DNA of 64,000 nt, from NCBI GenBank assembly GCA_905221605.1, contig CAJNDS010002672.1, positions 88,556-152,555 of the forward strand. Reading direction: 5' to 3'. This document shows positions 44,379 to 57,800 of this stretch, in pieces. The position numbers and the translations under genes are program-made. Position 1 is the first letter of the stretch. The number at the start of each line of letters is the position of its first letter. The notes under the pieces are model-generated. The model saw only the letters and a list, made by a program, of their open reading frames with translations. It ran no database searches and had not been told where the DNA came from. This DNA comes from Symbiodinium natans (Eukaryota; Sar; Dinophyceae; Suessiales; Symbiodiniaceae).

Positions 44379-44464
44379 GCAGGGCCTCTATGACCCAACC
44401 TACGAGTCCGATGCGTGCGGTGTGGGCGCGGTCATGGACATGGGCGCCTCTCATGAGCTTGGGG
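44379..44464 (+). CDS. GOGAT: GOGAT exon 1 (catalytic Cys)
   Basis: TTTCCACAG|GCAG acceptor; GGGG|GTTTAG donor supplied by the repeat. It encodes QGLYDPTYESDACGVG and onward. The Cys of DACGVG matches the N-terminal nucleophile of the amidotransferase, which in mature enzymes is exposed by propeptide cleavage. Confidence 0.9.
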
Positions 44465-45744
44465 GTTTAGGCTTCAGGGTGAAGGGTTGAGGGTCTATAG
44501 GGGTTGGTTTAGGGTTTAAGGGTTTAGGGTTCAGGGGTGTGGGGGGGGGTTTGTGGGATTTAGGGCTTTTCGTGTGTTAGGGTAAAGGGTTTAGGGAGGG
44601 TTAAGGGTTGGTTTAGGGTTTGAGGGTTGGTTGCTTCGCTATGCGTGGGGCTTTGGGGTTTCAGGGCCGGGTCGGAAGAGGGCCTCGGGACTTCAGGGTT
44701 TCGGGTATAGGGTTTGGGTTCATTCTGCACAAGTCGCTGAGAGAGAACTTGCACATACATGCCAGGGGCTTCCCAAAGACTTGCCTTGCTTCGCCAAGTT
44801 GAGGGTCACAGAGCCCTCGTAAGCCCCATGCTCTGAACCCAGGTTCCGCCCCTCAACCAAAGAGCTCGCGCCTCCTCCCTCCCCCTTCCCCCGATTCCCA
44901 GGAAAGAAGCCCTCCCGCAAGACTCTCACAGACGCCCGGGACATGGTGGTGCGCATGACACACCGCGGCGCGAAGCAGGCACTCCGCCCCCCCCCCCCCT
45001 CCTCCGCCCCGACGAGCCCTCGGGCTTCAGAGGATCGGGCTGGGAGAGTAGTGGGGCTAGGGCTTAGGCTCCAGGTTTCAGGGTTGAGGGCCTGAGAGGG
45101 TTTGGAGTTTCGGGTTTGGAGGCGCCGGACGAACAACCCCACCTCCCGCCACCGCCCCTCATTGAGCTTCAAACCCTAAGCCCTATAAGCTCTAAACCCT
45201 AAACCCTATATCATAAACCCTAAACCCTAAACCCTAAACCCTAAACCCTAAACCCTAAACCTAAACCCTAACCCTAAACCCTAAACCCTAAACCCTAAAC
45301 CCTAAAACCCTAAACGCGGAGCATCCTTTCAGGCGCATGAGGACGACGGCGACGGCGTCGGAATCATGATCTCCATCCCAGATGAGCCGCCGGAACGAGG
45401 TTTGGCCACCACCAGGCCCCAAGGTCTTGAGGACGCAAAGCGCGGCTTCGTAGGATCCCCCCGGCTCAAGTCACTTGCTCTAGGGGCCTCTAATTCGTTT
45501 TTTTTTTTTTTTTTGGGGGGGGGGGGGGGTTGTTTTGCTTTGCGTACATCGGGACCATAAAGGCGATGCTCCCCAAGGCCCTTGACCTTCGCTTCAGCTC
45601 TCCCAGGTCCTCGAGGCCTCAAGGCGCCCTCATTGAGGGCTCCACAAGGCTCTTACGAGGGATTTGGGACTCTGAGGTTCCTGGAGTACTCCCTGACACC
45701 CTTCAACACGCCCATAAACCCAACATCATTCCATTATATGCATA

Positions 45745-45779
<35 letters not shown>

Positions 45780-45815
45780 CATATGTATATATATATGTAT
45801 ATATATCTATATATG

Positions 45816-45847
<32 letters not shown>

Positions 45848-48800
45848 CGCATAGAATGTGCATATATGTGTTTTTTTTTACGTATGTATATACCGATGTA
45901 CCTACCATTTGTGGTTAAGTTGGTGTTTTTCATACCTTTCACACACAAGCTTCTAGGGAATTGCGCACGCGTTTTCGGCTGTAAAGTAATGTATGTATGT
46001 ATGTACGTACGTACGTACGTATGTATGTATGTATACATATATATATATATACGTATGTCCCTATGAACCCTAATGTTGACTTCGCATTAATAAACCCCCC
46101 CCCCCCCTTCATTGATCAATCTCTCCGGCCAGGGCCTCCTCAATAATATCCGCCTAAATCCTGGTAGGTCTAGCTGTCCCGGTGCCACCACAGTGGGCTA
46201 AGTGAGCCTCTACTGCGAGCTTCTGGGGGATCACTTTTAGAAGAATATTCCGGGCTGGATTTTATAATTGTGGCGGGCTACATTATTGTGTTCTGGCAGC
46301 TGGATTTTATAATTGCGGGGAATTCCTAATGTGAAGTCAACTTATGAGCCCTTCTAAAGCCCAAAAAAAGGTCCTACCGAAAACCCTGTAAACGGGTTGA
46401 GGGAGCTTGGGCTGTGCCACCTTAAGCCAAGACCCCCCCCCTCCCCCCCCCCCCAGCAAGGTACTACCGCACCTGCTGCACCTTCACGCTGCCTCCCGCC
46501 GGCAGCTACGGTGTCGGAAACCTCTTCATGCCGCCACAGGTCCCCGGTCGGCAATGTAACCCATGACTGAGGGTTTAGGGTTTAGGGTTTAGGGTTTAGG
46601 GTTTAGGGTTTAGGGTTTAGGGTTTAGGGTTTAGGGTTTAGGGTTCAGGGCACGTATAGGGTGTGAGGCCTTAAGGGCTTTAAGAGCTCAGGGTCTTCAG
46701 AGCCTAAAGGGCCCGAGGGCCTTAAAGGCCTTAAGGGCTTGCAGGGCTTGAGGGTTCTCATTCTGCAGAAGTTGAGTAAAACCCTGGCTGGACCCTTCAC
46801 CCAGCCTCTTAAGAGGATTTAGGGTTTAGGATTTAGGGTTTAGGGTTTAGGGCCGTTTAGGGTTTAGGGTTTCCTAGGGCATATGGGGTGTGCAGTCTCT
46901 ACCGGCCAGGTTGAGGGCTTTGGATCGGGATTCAGGTTTTTTTTTTTGGAGTTCAAAGGTTAAATCCGAACCCCCCTCCCTCCCACTGAAGCCCTAAACC
47001 CTAAACCCCAAACCCTAAACCCTAAACCCTAAACCCCAACCTTCAGGAGGACAAGCGCGAGGACTCCGTCAAGCTGGTGGAGCGCATGGCGCGCAAGCTG
47101 GGGCTCCAGGCGCGCAGGTGTTTTGGGGTTTGGGGGTTTAGAGTTTAGGGTTTAGGGTTCAGGGTTTAGGGTTTAGGGTTCAGGGTTTAGGGTTTTGGGT
47201 TTTGGGGTTTTAGTTTGGGGCTTCGGGTTTCGGGTTTAGGGTTCAGGGGTTCAGGGGTTTAGGGGGGTAGGGTTTTAGGGGTTTTGGGCTTTCAGGGCCT
47301 TTGGGGTGTAGGGGTTTGGGGGTTGGGGTTTCAGGGGTTTAGGGGGTTCTTGGTGGCGTTATGGCATGGGGTTGGCGCTTCTGGGGGCTATGGGGGAATC
47401 TTACTTGGGGGTTCAGGGTATAGGGTTCAGGGTTTAGGGTTTGGGGTTACCGGGTTGGACCACACACAGGTTTGTCGTCTCGACCCCACCCCCCTTCCCG
47501 CGTGTTCTCGACGAGGGAAGTCGCCCACCATGTTTCGGTGATCCCACTTCGCACGCGACGTGTTCGACTGGTGAGAATCACATGACTGTGCCGCGCTACT
47601 TCGTGCCGTGAACGATATTGTATGAGCTTGCGCAGACTGCTTTCCTGGTAGCAGCAGCCCGTGCCAGCAGCAATGGCAGCAGTATCTGGTGGTCGCGGTG
47701 GTGGTGGTGGTGGTAGGGCGGGGGTGAAGGGAAGGCACCTTGGCGAGGGGGGCGAACAAGCAGTTTTTGTTGCGGGGAGGGGCCGGCAAGAATGAACTTT
47801 GGGGCTCAAAGCGCCAACTTCGGGGAGGGGGGTCGAAGAAACAACCTTGCGGGGTCAAAAACATCACCTTTTTGCTGGCCCTGGACCCTGTTTTACAAAC
47901 AAAAGAAGGGGCCCTACTGCAATTGCAAGCGCTTCCCCCTGGCATGGTATCCAAGGCGAGCATGCCGAAAGGCATGAGGGACGAGCAAGAGGTACTACTC
48001 GACCCCAACACCCCTGATTCCGACGTTACGAGCCCCACCCCAACCCGAAACCCCTCACCCTCTAAATCGCAAACCATCAGGGAGTTGCCCTACCCCGTAC
48101 AAACTCTGCGTAATTGCCTCTTTCTTGGGGGCGCCCCAGAAAGCACCCCAAACCCCCGAGAAACTGACCCAAATTTGGCGCTATCCCCGCAAAACCTAAA
48201 CCCTAGAAACCCGAAAACCTTCAAATTTCCTTGAACCCTAGACCCTGGACCCTATAGACCTAGACCCTAAACCCTAAACCCTAAACCCTAAACCCTAAAC
48301 CCTAAACCCTAAACCCTAAACCCTAAACCCTAAACCCTAAACCCTAAACCCTAAACCCTCATTGAGCACACCAGGTCATCGGTTGGCGAGCACCCCTGCC
48401 CGTGAACTCGCTGGTCCTCGGGCCTTACGCTAGGACAACCTTGGGCTTTCTTAAAGGGTTTAGGATTTAGGGGTTTAGGGTTTAGGGTGAGAGTCTTCGA
48501 AGTCCTTAAGGTATAGGGCCTCAGGGTTTTGGGTTTATGGTTTAGGTTTGTGGGGACTTTTGGCCTTGACTGATTTTATTTTGGATTTGGGTGACTGTTT
48601 TGCTTGGGACCTTAGAAGGTTTAGCCTCCTGACACGACCCAGGCGAGTGGACTTTGTGTCATGTCACAGAAGTCGGGTACTAATACCATGTCTGATGGCT
48701 TTTCTTGAATGAAAGCGAAAACCCTGAGTCCAAAACCCTTAAAGCCCCTTGAAGCCCCTTGAAGCCCCTTAAAGCCCCTTGAAGCCCCTTGAAGCCCCTT

Positions 48801-51800
48801 AAAGCCCCTTAAGGCCCCTTAAAGCCCCTCAAAGCCCCCACCCCTGAGACAGCCTGGCACGTATCCGACCTAGAACTGTAACCCTAAACCCTAATGAACC
48901 CCAAACCCTAAACCCTCAACCCTCAACCCTAAACCCTCAACCCTCAACCCTAAACCCTAAACCCTCTGCTGGGCAGGACCACCGAGCCCTTCATCGCACA
49001 GGTCTACGTGACCCTGGCCGAGGCATCTTCGGGGCCCTGGCAACCTGGGGTTTGAGTAGGGAGTCGGTTTCTGGGGGTTTAGGGTTTAGGGTTTAGGGTT
49101 TAGGGTTTAGGGTTTGAGGTTTAGGGTTTAGGGTTTAGGGTTTAGGGTCTAGGGTTCACCAAATTGGCCTTGTCGACGAAGCCTTGTGCCTTGTCGACGA
49201 ATGACCTCAAGGTTTAAATATAGAGGGTATGAGAGGTTTAAAGTAGGTTTAGGGTTTAGGGTTTCGTGTTGATCTTGGTGGCCCAGTGGTGCCCTTTGCC
49301 AGGTTCCGGTTGGAACCAACCCCAGAAGGGGAACCCTTATCATGATATGGTTTCTGGGCTACCAAGATAACCCGCTACTGAAGAACGACTTGCGAAGCCC
49401 AGTCCATCGTCCCACTGGGACAGCTACGGCTGTTTCGGGTGGGGCGCCTCCCCGTCTTAGAGTCTCATAAGAAGTTTGTTATGGTCAGTTCTCTCCTAAG
49501 CAAGCCTTTGGGTTTAGGGTTTAAGGGCTAAACCCTAAACCCTAAACCCTAAACCCTAAACCCTAAACCCTAAACCCTAAACCCTAAACCCTAAACCCTA
49601 AACCCTAAACCCTAAACCCTAAACCCTAAACCCTAAGCCATATAGACCCTAAATCCTAAACCCTAAACCCTACATCCTATAGGGGTTTAGGGCTTCTAAA
49701 CCTCTGCAAGCAAGCCTTTCGGCCCGTTCCTTCGTCTTCGCACAGGAGGAGGCGCCAGACTCGGCCGGCGAGGAGAAGAAGCCCAGCAAGGCACGTGTTG
49801 GAGGCGCGTTCTCGTGGGACTTAGGGTTTAGGGCATAGGGGTTTCGGGTGGGGTTGAGAAGTAATATTGGGCCTATGGAATTTGTGTGTGTATATTTGGG
49901 TTAGAGTGTGTATGCTTCATCACATCTTGGGATAGTCCTGGCGACCATCCAGGCTCCTGTGTAAGGCTCTATTTCCCTCTTGTGCTACACAACCCATAGA
50001 ATGCTCGATGACCCTGTGGCCACACCCCCAACCCCAAGCCAAGCCCTGAACCAAACCATTCTGCAAGGCCCTAAACCCAGAGCCCTACAATTCCTACAAT
50101 CCCTACAATCCCTATAATCCCTATAAGAAATCCTATCATCACTATAATCTCTATAAGACCTATAATCCCTACCCGACAAAGACCTTCGAAGAAGCCCTGC
50201 AGCAGGTGCTCTGAGGATGTCCCCCAAGGAGTTTCAAGGCCGGAAGCTCGGGAGGGCGAAAGCGCTGAACTGTAGGGCTTGTGGTTTAGGGTTTAGGCTT
50301 TAGGCTTTAGGCTTTAGGCTTTGGGCTTTAGGGCTTAGGGCTTAGGGCTTAGCGTTTCGGAGTGTTAGGGTTGAGGGAAATCGGGGTTAAGGGTTTGAGG
50401 TTTCGGGTTTTGGGTCAAGGTCCGAAGCCCTTGAAGCCAAACAAGCCTTCACGGCAAGCTCTCCGAACTTAGGCGCCTAGCCGCAAGCTCTCCGAACTTA
50501 AGCGCCTCCCCGACAACAAAATACAAAAACCCGATACACCCCAGAAAGCAAAATCCGAGGCTTCCAAGACCCAAAACCCCAAGACTATACCCTAAACCCT
50601 AAACCCTAAACCCTAAACCCTAAACCCTAAACCCCAGTTTGGGAGCAGGTCTGAACCTGGAGACGCGCCTTTTCCTACTCCGCCGCGCGGTGGCACTGCG
50701 CGACCGCGAGGTCTTCGTGTGCTCCCTCTCTTCCCGCACAATTGCGCCTCGTCGAGGAAGGGAATGGTTTAGGGCTTAGGGCTTAGGGCTTAGGGCTTAG
50801 GGCTTAGGGCTTAGGGCTTAGGGCTTAGGGCTTAGGGCTTAGGGCTCAGGGGTGCTTGGGGTTCAGGGTTTAGGGCTCCGTGTTTGTTTCAAGGGCTTAG
50901 GGTTGAATTTTGGTGTAGGGTCCTTTAAAGGGTTCAGGGAATTTGGGGTCTAGGGTTGTTTGGCCGTCTGGGAAGTTTTCGCCAGGTGCTCTAGCATTGA
51001 GGGGATCTGAGAGGTTCGGTGTTCCTGCCCAATAATGTAAAACAGAATACTGTGTGAATACAGAATAATGTAGTAGCAGAATACCAGAAAATCTGCAAAA
51101 TATTTTGATAGTATACCAATAGGTTCATATAAGAATTTCATCACAATACAGTGGCATTGCAACATTATCCTGTTCCAATATAGTAAGACAAGAAGACAAC
51201 AATGAACTTCCATCATAGTGTAAACACCTAGTATAATATTCATATATCAAGAAAACAATGTAATGACATAACAAAACTATTATATATATATATATATACA
51301 TGTAATAGATGAATTTTGAATATTCTAGTCATATAGCAACCATTATATGTAATGCTACTGCTAATGGAACGATGTAATGCACTCACATATTTCCATAGCT
51401 GTACAAAGTAACATATCTTCATAAGAATATACCCGTGTAGACATGTTGCAATAAACATACAATAATTGTAGTAATATAGCAGTATACTGATAAACTGACA
51501 TGATGATTTAGTGAGTGGTATGATTTAGCAATAGTATAAGAACACAACTAGTATCGTACTACAAGAGAATATGACTACATACATATAACTACATCGCGTC
51601 ACAGCCAGATTCTTGGGGGTCGTCGGGTATGGGAGAGTATGTGGCTTCAGCATTGGCGCGACTGCTGACAGGGAACGGGCGTTGCCGAGCAGGGTTTCTT
51701 TCTTCCCTGGTTTAGGGTTTACGGTTTATATAGGGTTGAGGGTTTAGGGGGACTGCTACCCGCTGTCTTCCAACACCTGCGATCATAAGCCAGCCCTGTG

Positions 51801-54800
51801 TTCAGGCAAGTTCAGGGGATCCCCCTTTTAACCTCCTTGAAGTTGGGGGTGAGTCGAGGAGGCTCACGGCAAGCTGAGGTGTACAAGGGCCAGTTCAAGC
51901 CCAGCCAACTTTTCGAGTACTACCTGGAGACTTGCCTGGGTTCAGGGTTCACTTCCGGGTTCTCTGACTTGGGGTTCAGGGATCTGGGGTGCCTTGGGCG
52001 CCGTGACTTTGTTTCGTTTGGCACTTTGTTTCGTTTGAGACGTAGCCACCAGTTACAGGGCTCTCCCCAAGACACCAACACTGACACCTGAGGTAGTTTG
52101 AGGTCTGTTGCAGTTGGTTGAGGGGTTCTGGTCTAGACTCTCGAGGTCTAGACAGGTGGCGAGAGGGGGGCGGGCGTGTTAGGGCCTTGGGGGATTTCGA
52201 GGTTTAGGGAGTCGAGGGGTAGACAACTTGTGGAATTATCATTTTCTCGTCACCTATACTACCCTTAAACCCGAAACCCTAAACCTAAACCCTAAATCCT
52301 AAACCTTAAACCCTAAGCCACCATTAGCTTCAACTCCGAGCCACTGGCCGATTCCCTCAGCCCCGCAAAGCTGTTTCGCCCGAAGCCCGAACAACCAAGC
52401 CCCCCTGAAGCCCCTGAAGCCCCGAATCCGTTGCTTCAGGACCTAAAGGCGGAGAAGTGCACAGCCTTCCTGGCCGCTTGAGCAAGCGGGGGGGGGGGGG
52501 GGTTCGGGGTTTAGGGTTGAATGAGGGTTCAGGGTCTAGAAGCTCTTGTTTGTGGTTGGGCTTTGGGGGTGAGATCTGGGGGCTTACCGAACAAGGAAGG
52601 GCCATGAGAATTTAACATTTCCTCCTCAAAGTCGGATCATATTCAGTAAGACTTAGTTATGGTTTCCGAGGTGCCACCTTATGAGGGCTCATAGGGCTTG
52701 AGAAGCCCAAAGAGCCCCCCCAAGACCCCTTAATCAAGGAATATACCTGAAACTATAAGGGAGTCCTTGATGATTTGAGATATATTCCTAAAATTAGGGT
52801 CCTAAAATGTTGAGCGATTAAGGCCCCTCTAGCACCCCCGACCCTAGATCCTGAACCCTGGACCCTAAACCTCGCCCCCCCCCCCCCCCCCCCGAAAGCC
52901 CAAAGGGGTGTCTTCAGCCCTCCAAGGCCATCGTGCACTCGCGTTTCTCGACGAACTCTTTCCCATCCTGGTGCCTTGCGCTTCACAGCTTTCCGGTGTT
53001 TAGGGTTTAGGGTTTAGGGTGTAGGGTTTAGGGTTTAGGGTGTAGGGTTTAGGTTTAGGGTTTAGGGTTTAGGGTTTAGGGTTTAGGGTTTAGGGTTTAG
53101 GGTTTAGGGTTTAGGGTTTAGGGTTTAGGGTTTAGGGTTTAGGGTTTAGGGTTTAGTCTGGGACTTCAGGTCGAAATTCTGGAGGGTTGCCGGAGTCCTT
53201 GCTAGTAGGTTTGTGGCAAGTCGGGGTGGTGTTGAGGGTGTTGGCTGCTGCTTGGGGCAAGTTGCTACCTTCCCCCAAACCGCTAGAACCCAAGACCCCC
53301 TAACCCAAAACCCCCTAAATCCTAAACCCTAAACCCCTAAACCCTAAACCCTAAACCCCTAAACCCTAAACCCTAAACCCTAAACCGTAAACCCCTAAAC
53401 CCTAAACCCCTAAACCTGGAGCCCAGGAACCGGGCGCACCCATTCCGACGCATCGCCCACAACGGCGGGGGCCTTTGATGGGTAGGGAAGGGGGTGGGGG
53501 GGCTAGGGCGTAGGGTTTAGGGTTTAGGGTTTAGGGTTTAGGGTTTAGTGTTTAGGGTTTAGGGTTTAGGGTTTGGTCTCCGGATCGAGCAGTTGTATGG
53601 TAAAGTTGGATTTCGGCTCTGATATTACATTGAGAAAAACAAAAACGGCAAAATTCTGAATTTAAAGCGGCCAAGTTCTGAAAATCAAGCGGCCAGATTC
53701 TGAAAATAAAGCGGCCAAATTCTGAAAATCAAGCGGCCAGATTCTGAAAAAGCGGCCAAATTCTGAAAGTAAAGCGGCCAAATTCTGAAAGTAAAGCGGC
53801 CAAATTCTGAAAACAAAGCTGCCAAATTCTGGATAAAGCGGGCAATTCTGAAAATAAAAGCGGCCTTATAGAGGGTTTGGGGTTCAGGGTTAGGGTAACC
53901 TCACCAGTACAACGAAGAAAATGCAACAATAGTGCTGGGGGCTCTACGGGCCATTCTTTATTTTGGGCAAGAATGTTCTTGTTTTGTTTGCTTTGTGTCT
54001 ATTCACGACCTGGTATTTACGTAGCATGTGTTTCATCTCTTCAGGGGAGTTAAGAGGCAAGCTTCGGGCACGGTTTGTAGGCTTTGTCGGTCTCTAGCTA
54101 CAGTCAGTCTAGGTGTAGGGTCTCGAGGCGGGGAGCTTGCAGAAAAGAAAGTATTTGGGCACTCATACGAAGACCCCCCCCCCGCCCCCCCGCCCCCCTA
54201 AACCCTAAACCCTAAAGCCCGAACCCTAAACCCTAAACCCTCCTTCCCCTCCTTGCGCGAAGGTGAGATCAACACTCTTGCCGGCAATCGAAACTCCATT
54301 CGCACCCGCGAGGCGAGGTAGGGCTTAGGGTTTTAGGGTTTAGGGTTTTATTAGGGTTTTGGGTTTTATTAGGGTCTAGGCTTTAGGGTTTAGGGGTTAA
54401 TTTGGGTTTTTGGTGTTGGGTTTAGGGTTTAGGGTTTAGGGTTTAGGGTTAGGGTTTAGGGTTTAGGGTTTAGGGTTTAAGGGTTTAGGGTTTAGGGTTT
54501 AGGGTTTAGGGTTTAGGGTTTAGGGTAGGGCTTAGGGCTTAGGGTTTAGGGTTAGGGTTTAGGTTTAGGGTGTTGGGTTAGGATTGTGCAGCTGCCCGTA
54601 ATAGGCTGTTGGAGGAAGCGGCTTCTTTTGTTATCAAAGAAGCCGAGCAGCGAAACGGTTTTTGTCGGGGGTTTAGTCAGGGTTTTTGGGTGTTCCCCCC
54701 TAAACCCTAAACCCTAAACCCCGATAACCCCCCCGTTCCAGGCACTGATGAACGACACCTCAGCCTTTGGTGGTGCTCAGCTGGACGCCTTCTTCCCCGT

Positions 54801-57800
54801 CGATGAGGACATCGGCAGCCCCTCGCTCCTCTTGATGGTTTCTGGTGGTTTAGGGGGGGGGGGGGGTCAGGGTGTGGGGTTTAGGGTTTAGGGTTTAGGG
54901 TTTAGGGTTTAGGGTTTAGGGTTTAGGGTCTGGGGTTTAGGGAGACAGTAGCAAGACCACCCCCGGGTAGCCCATCTATGTCGGCTTGAATTCGTGGAAG
55001 TTGCGCATTCCAAGCCACCATGTAGACCCCTTAAACCCTGAACTTAGGCCCGAAACCGCATTCTAAAACCCCCAAAACAAGGCTAGGCTACCCTCCCAAA
55101 GCCAGAGTGTACCAAGAAGCCGCGCGCTGGTGCAGAAATAGGCCCTAAACCCTACACCCTACACCCTAAGCCATCATACTTATAGTAGTTTCCCCTTTCC
55201 TTTCAGGGATCCCCAAACCATCAAAGCCCTGAGCCTCTCTTTCACGCTCTCTCTCTCTCTCTCTTGTAGTCAAGCTTCTTAGGGTTTGTTTCGGGCTTTT
55301 AGTCCCTGAACATGGTTCCTTACCTTCTAAGCAGGGTTCCGAAGTACGGGACCTTGGGTTTGTTGGTATATATTGCTATACAACTACGGGTTCCCCAAGT
55401 AAGGGCCCATAGCTAAGGCACCGTGGAACTACCCTAGGAGCTTGCTGCTCACGTGCTTTCAGGGTTTCAGGGCTGCCGGGAGCCCTAGACCCTAAACCCC
55501 AAACCCCAAACCCCCAAACCCCAAACCCTAAACCCTAAACCCTAAACCCTAAACCTAAAACCTAAACCCTAAACCCTAAGCCCTAAACCCTAAACCCTAA
55601 ACCCCACCTCCTCAAGGCGATTCAGCTTTGCTGGACAACGTGGTAGAGCTCTTGTTGGCTGCAGGCCCAAGAGGGGCCAAGGCTTTAAAAGGAGTGGGTG
55701 TAGGGTTTCGGGTTTAGGGTTTAGGGTTTAGGGGTAGGTGGGGAGGGGTTTTGGGATCGCACCCTACCCTGAAACTCGAACCCTACATTGAGCGGGCCAG
55801 CCGGGGGGCAGAGGCCGAAATGCAGGCGGACTCCAAATCCCGGAAGCCCTTGGCCCAAGGTGAAGTAGGTAGGCCTTTGGGAAAATTTTGTAAACCCTAA
55901 ACCCTAAACCCTAAACCCTAAACCCTAAACCCTAAACCCTTAAACCCTAAACCCTAAACCCTAAACCCTAAACCCTAAACCCTAAACCCTAAACCCTAAA
56001 CCCTAAACCCTAAACCCTAAACCCTAAACCCTAAACCCTAAACCCTAAGCCCTAAGCCCTAAACCCTAAACCCTAAACCATATTCAGGAAACTTTTTCAG
56101 AGGGGTTCATGGGCCATCCTAAGTTCATGACCTATCAGACTTCGTGGGCCGAGGATTGGTGGCTTCCTTTTGTTGTGTATGGGGGGAGTGAAGGTTCGGA
56201 TGTTCCGTGTTAGACTAACAGCTCCTTAATAGGGATTATAAAACCCTCGACTAGAATCCCTACTAAGGAGCCGTTTGTATCAAGGGGGACATCCCAAAGT
56301 GAAGGAGTTTAGGGTTTAGGGTTGGGGTGTCTTCCTCCTTGCATGCAAAGAAGACCTGGAACTCGAGGGCCCCAGACAGCATGCCGCTGGGTCTAAGGGC
56401 CTGCGGCAACTCTTGAGGCGTCTTTAAAAAGTCATTAGGGTTTAGGGCTTCGGGGGTGTTCTGAGGGTAAATGGTTTAGGGTTTCGGGTTTGGCCCTTGA
56501 TATCCCTATAAGGGGTGGTCCCCTTTTAAGATCCTTCATGTATCTACCTTAAGAGGTGTGGGGAGGGATCCTAGACCCTGAGCCCCAAACCCAGTTCTCA
56601 GAGAGAGGTACAAGGGACCTGGCAGAAGTCATCATGATGGTGATCCCGGAGGCTCCGCCCTGGGATTTGTGGAGTTTTGAGGGTTTAGGGTTTATAGGGG
56701 GGGTTGAGTGCGGCTTTCCCTGTTACCCCGTGCTTGGAGCGTTTAGGAAGCCCGACCTCAGAATCAGTTGCAGGATCGCAAGCCGTGTGCAGGGAATGCT
56801 TGAGAAGTCAGTGGCCGAAGGAATTTGCGACTTGAGCGGGGCTTTGGGGGACCGAAGGGGCGCCATCCGCAGAGTTGGGAATCTTGTTTTTGACGCCTGA
56901 AAACCCTGACGCTTATAACTTACAACCCTAAGATTCTCTAAAGCCCGAGCCAAAAAAGCCCTAAAAACAATCCCCTAAGATCCTAAAGAGTCCCTGAAGC
57001 CCGTGAGAAGAAAGCCCAAGAAGCACCCCAGGCCTGGCAGAATGCCGATCGCATGGAACCCGAGAAGAAGGCGTTCTACAAGCCGCTCGGGCGGGTTTCG
57101 GGTTTAGGGTTTAGGGTTTAGGGTTTAGGGTTTAGGGTTTCCGGAAAAACCGCTTCGGGAAGCTTATGGCCAGGCATTCTTCTTCTCCCTTTGCCCTGCC
57201 CCCCCCCACCCCCCGCCCCCCACCCCCCGATCCGCTGATTTAAGCTCGACGCGCCTTTCAGAGGGGGAGTGGGGTTTCGTGGTTGCTATGTAGATTCTGG
57301 ATCGAAAGCTAAGCCCTCGAAGCCCCCCTGAGCCCCCCTGAACGCCTAAACGCCTTAAACACCCCCAAGCCCAGGTACCTCTCCTGCGTCATGGAGCCGT
57401 GGGACGGTCCTGCCCTGGTGCCCGGGCTGCCGTTGAGGGGTTTAGGGTTTAGGGTTTAGGGTTTAGGGTTTAGGGTTTAGGGTTTAGGGTTTAGGGTTTC
57501 AGGGTTTCAGGGTTTCAGGGTTTCAGGGTTTCAGGGTTTCAGGGTTTCAGGGTTTCAGGGTTTAGGGTTTAGGGTTAGGGCTCTTTACCCGGCTCCAATG
57601 CTGTGTTGAGGGGTGGGGAGGTTCCCCAGAGCCAGGGTATTCTAGGCTTTAGGGTGAGGGTGCATTAGGGGTTATTGGTTTTGGTCGTTTAGGTTGTTTA
57701 TTCAGGTACACGCTACACCCTCAACCCCTACATGACGGTTAAAGCCTTCAAAAACCTCAACACCCAAACCTCACCATCCATCCCGTACCCCTCAAATTTT

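Noticed and set aside
47740-48234. 164-codon plus-strand gene
   Set aside because: Lies within GOGAT intron 5, composition is GC-rich low complexity, and its end runs into CCCTAAA repeats; the antisense strand is equally open.
53642-53865. CRISPR-like array
   Set aside because: Units are contiguous with no unique spacers, in a eukaryotic intron.
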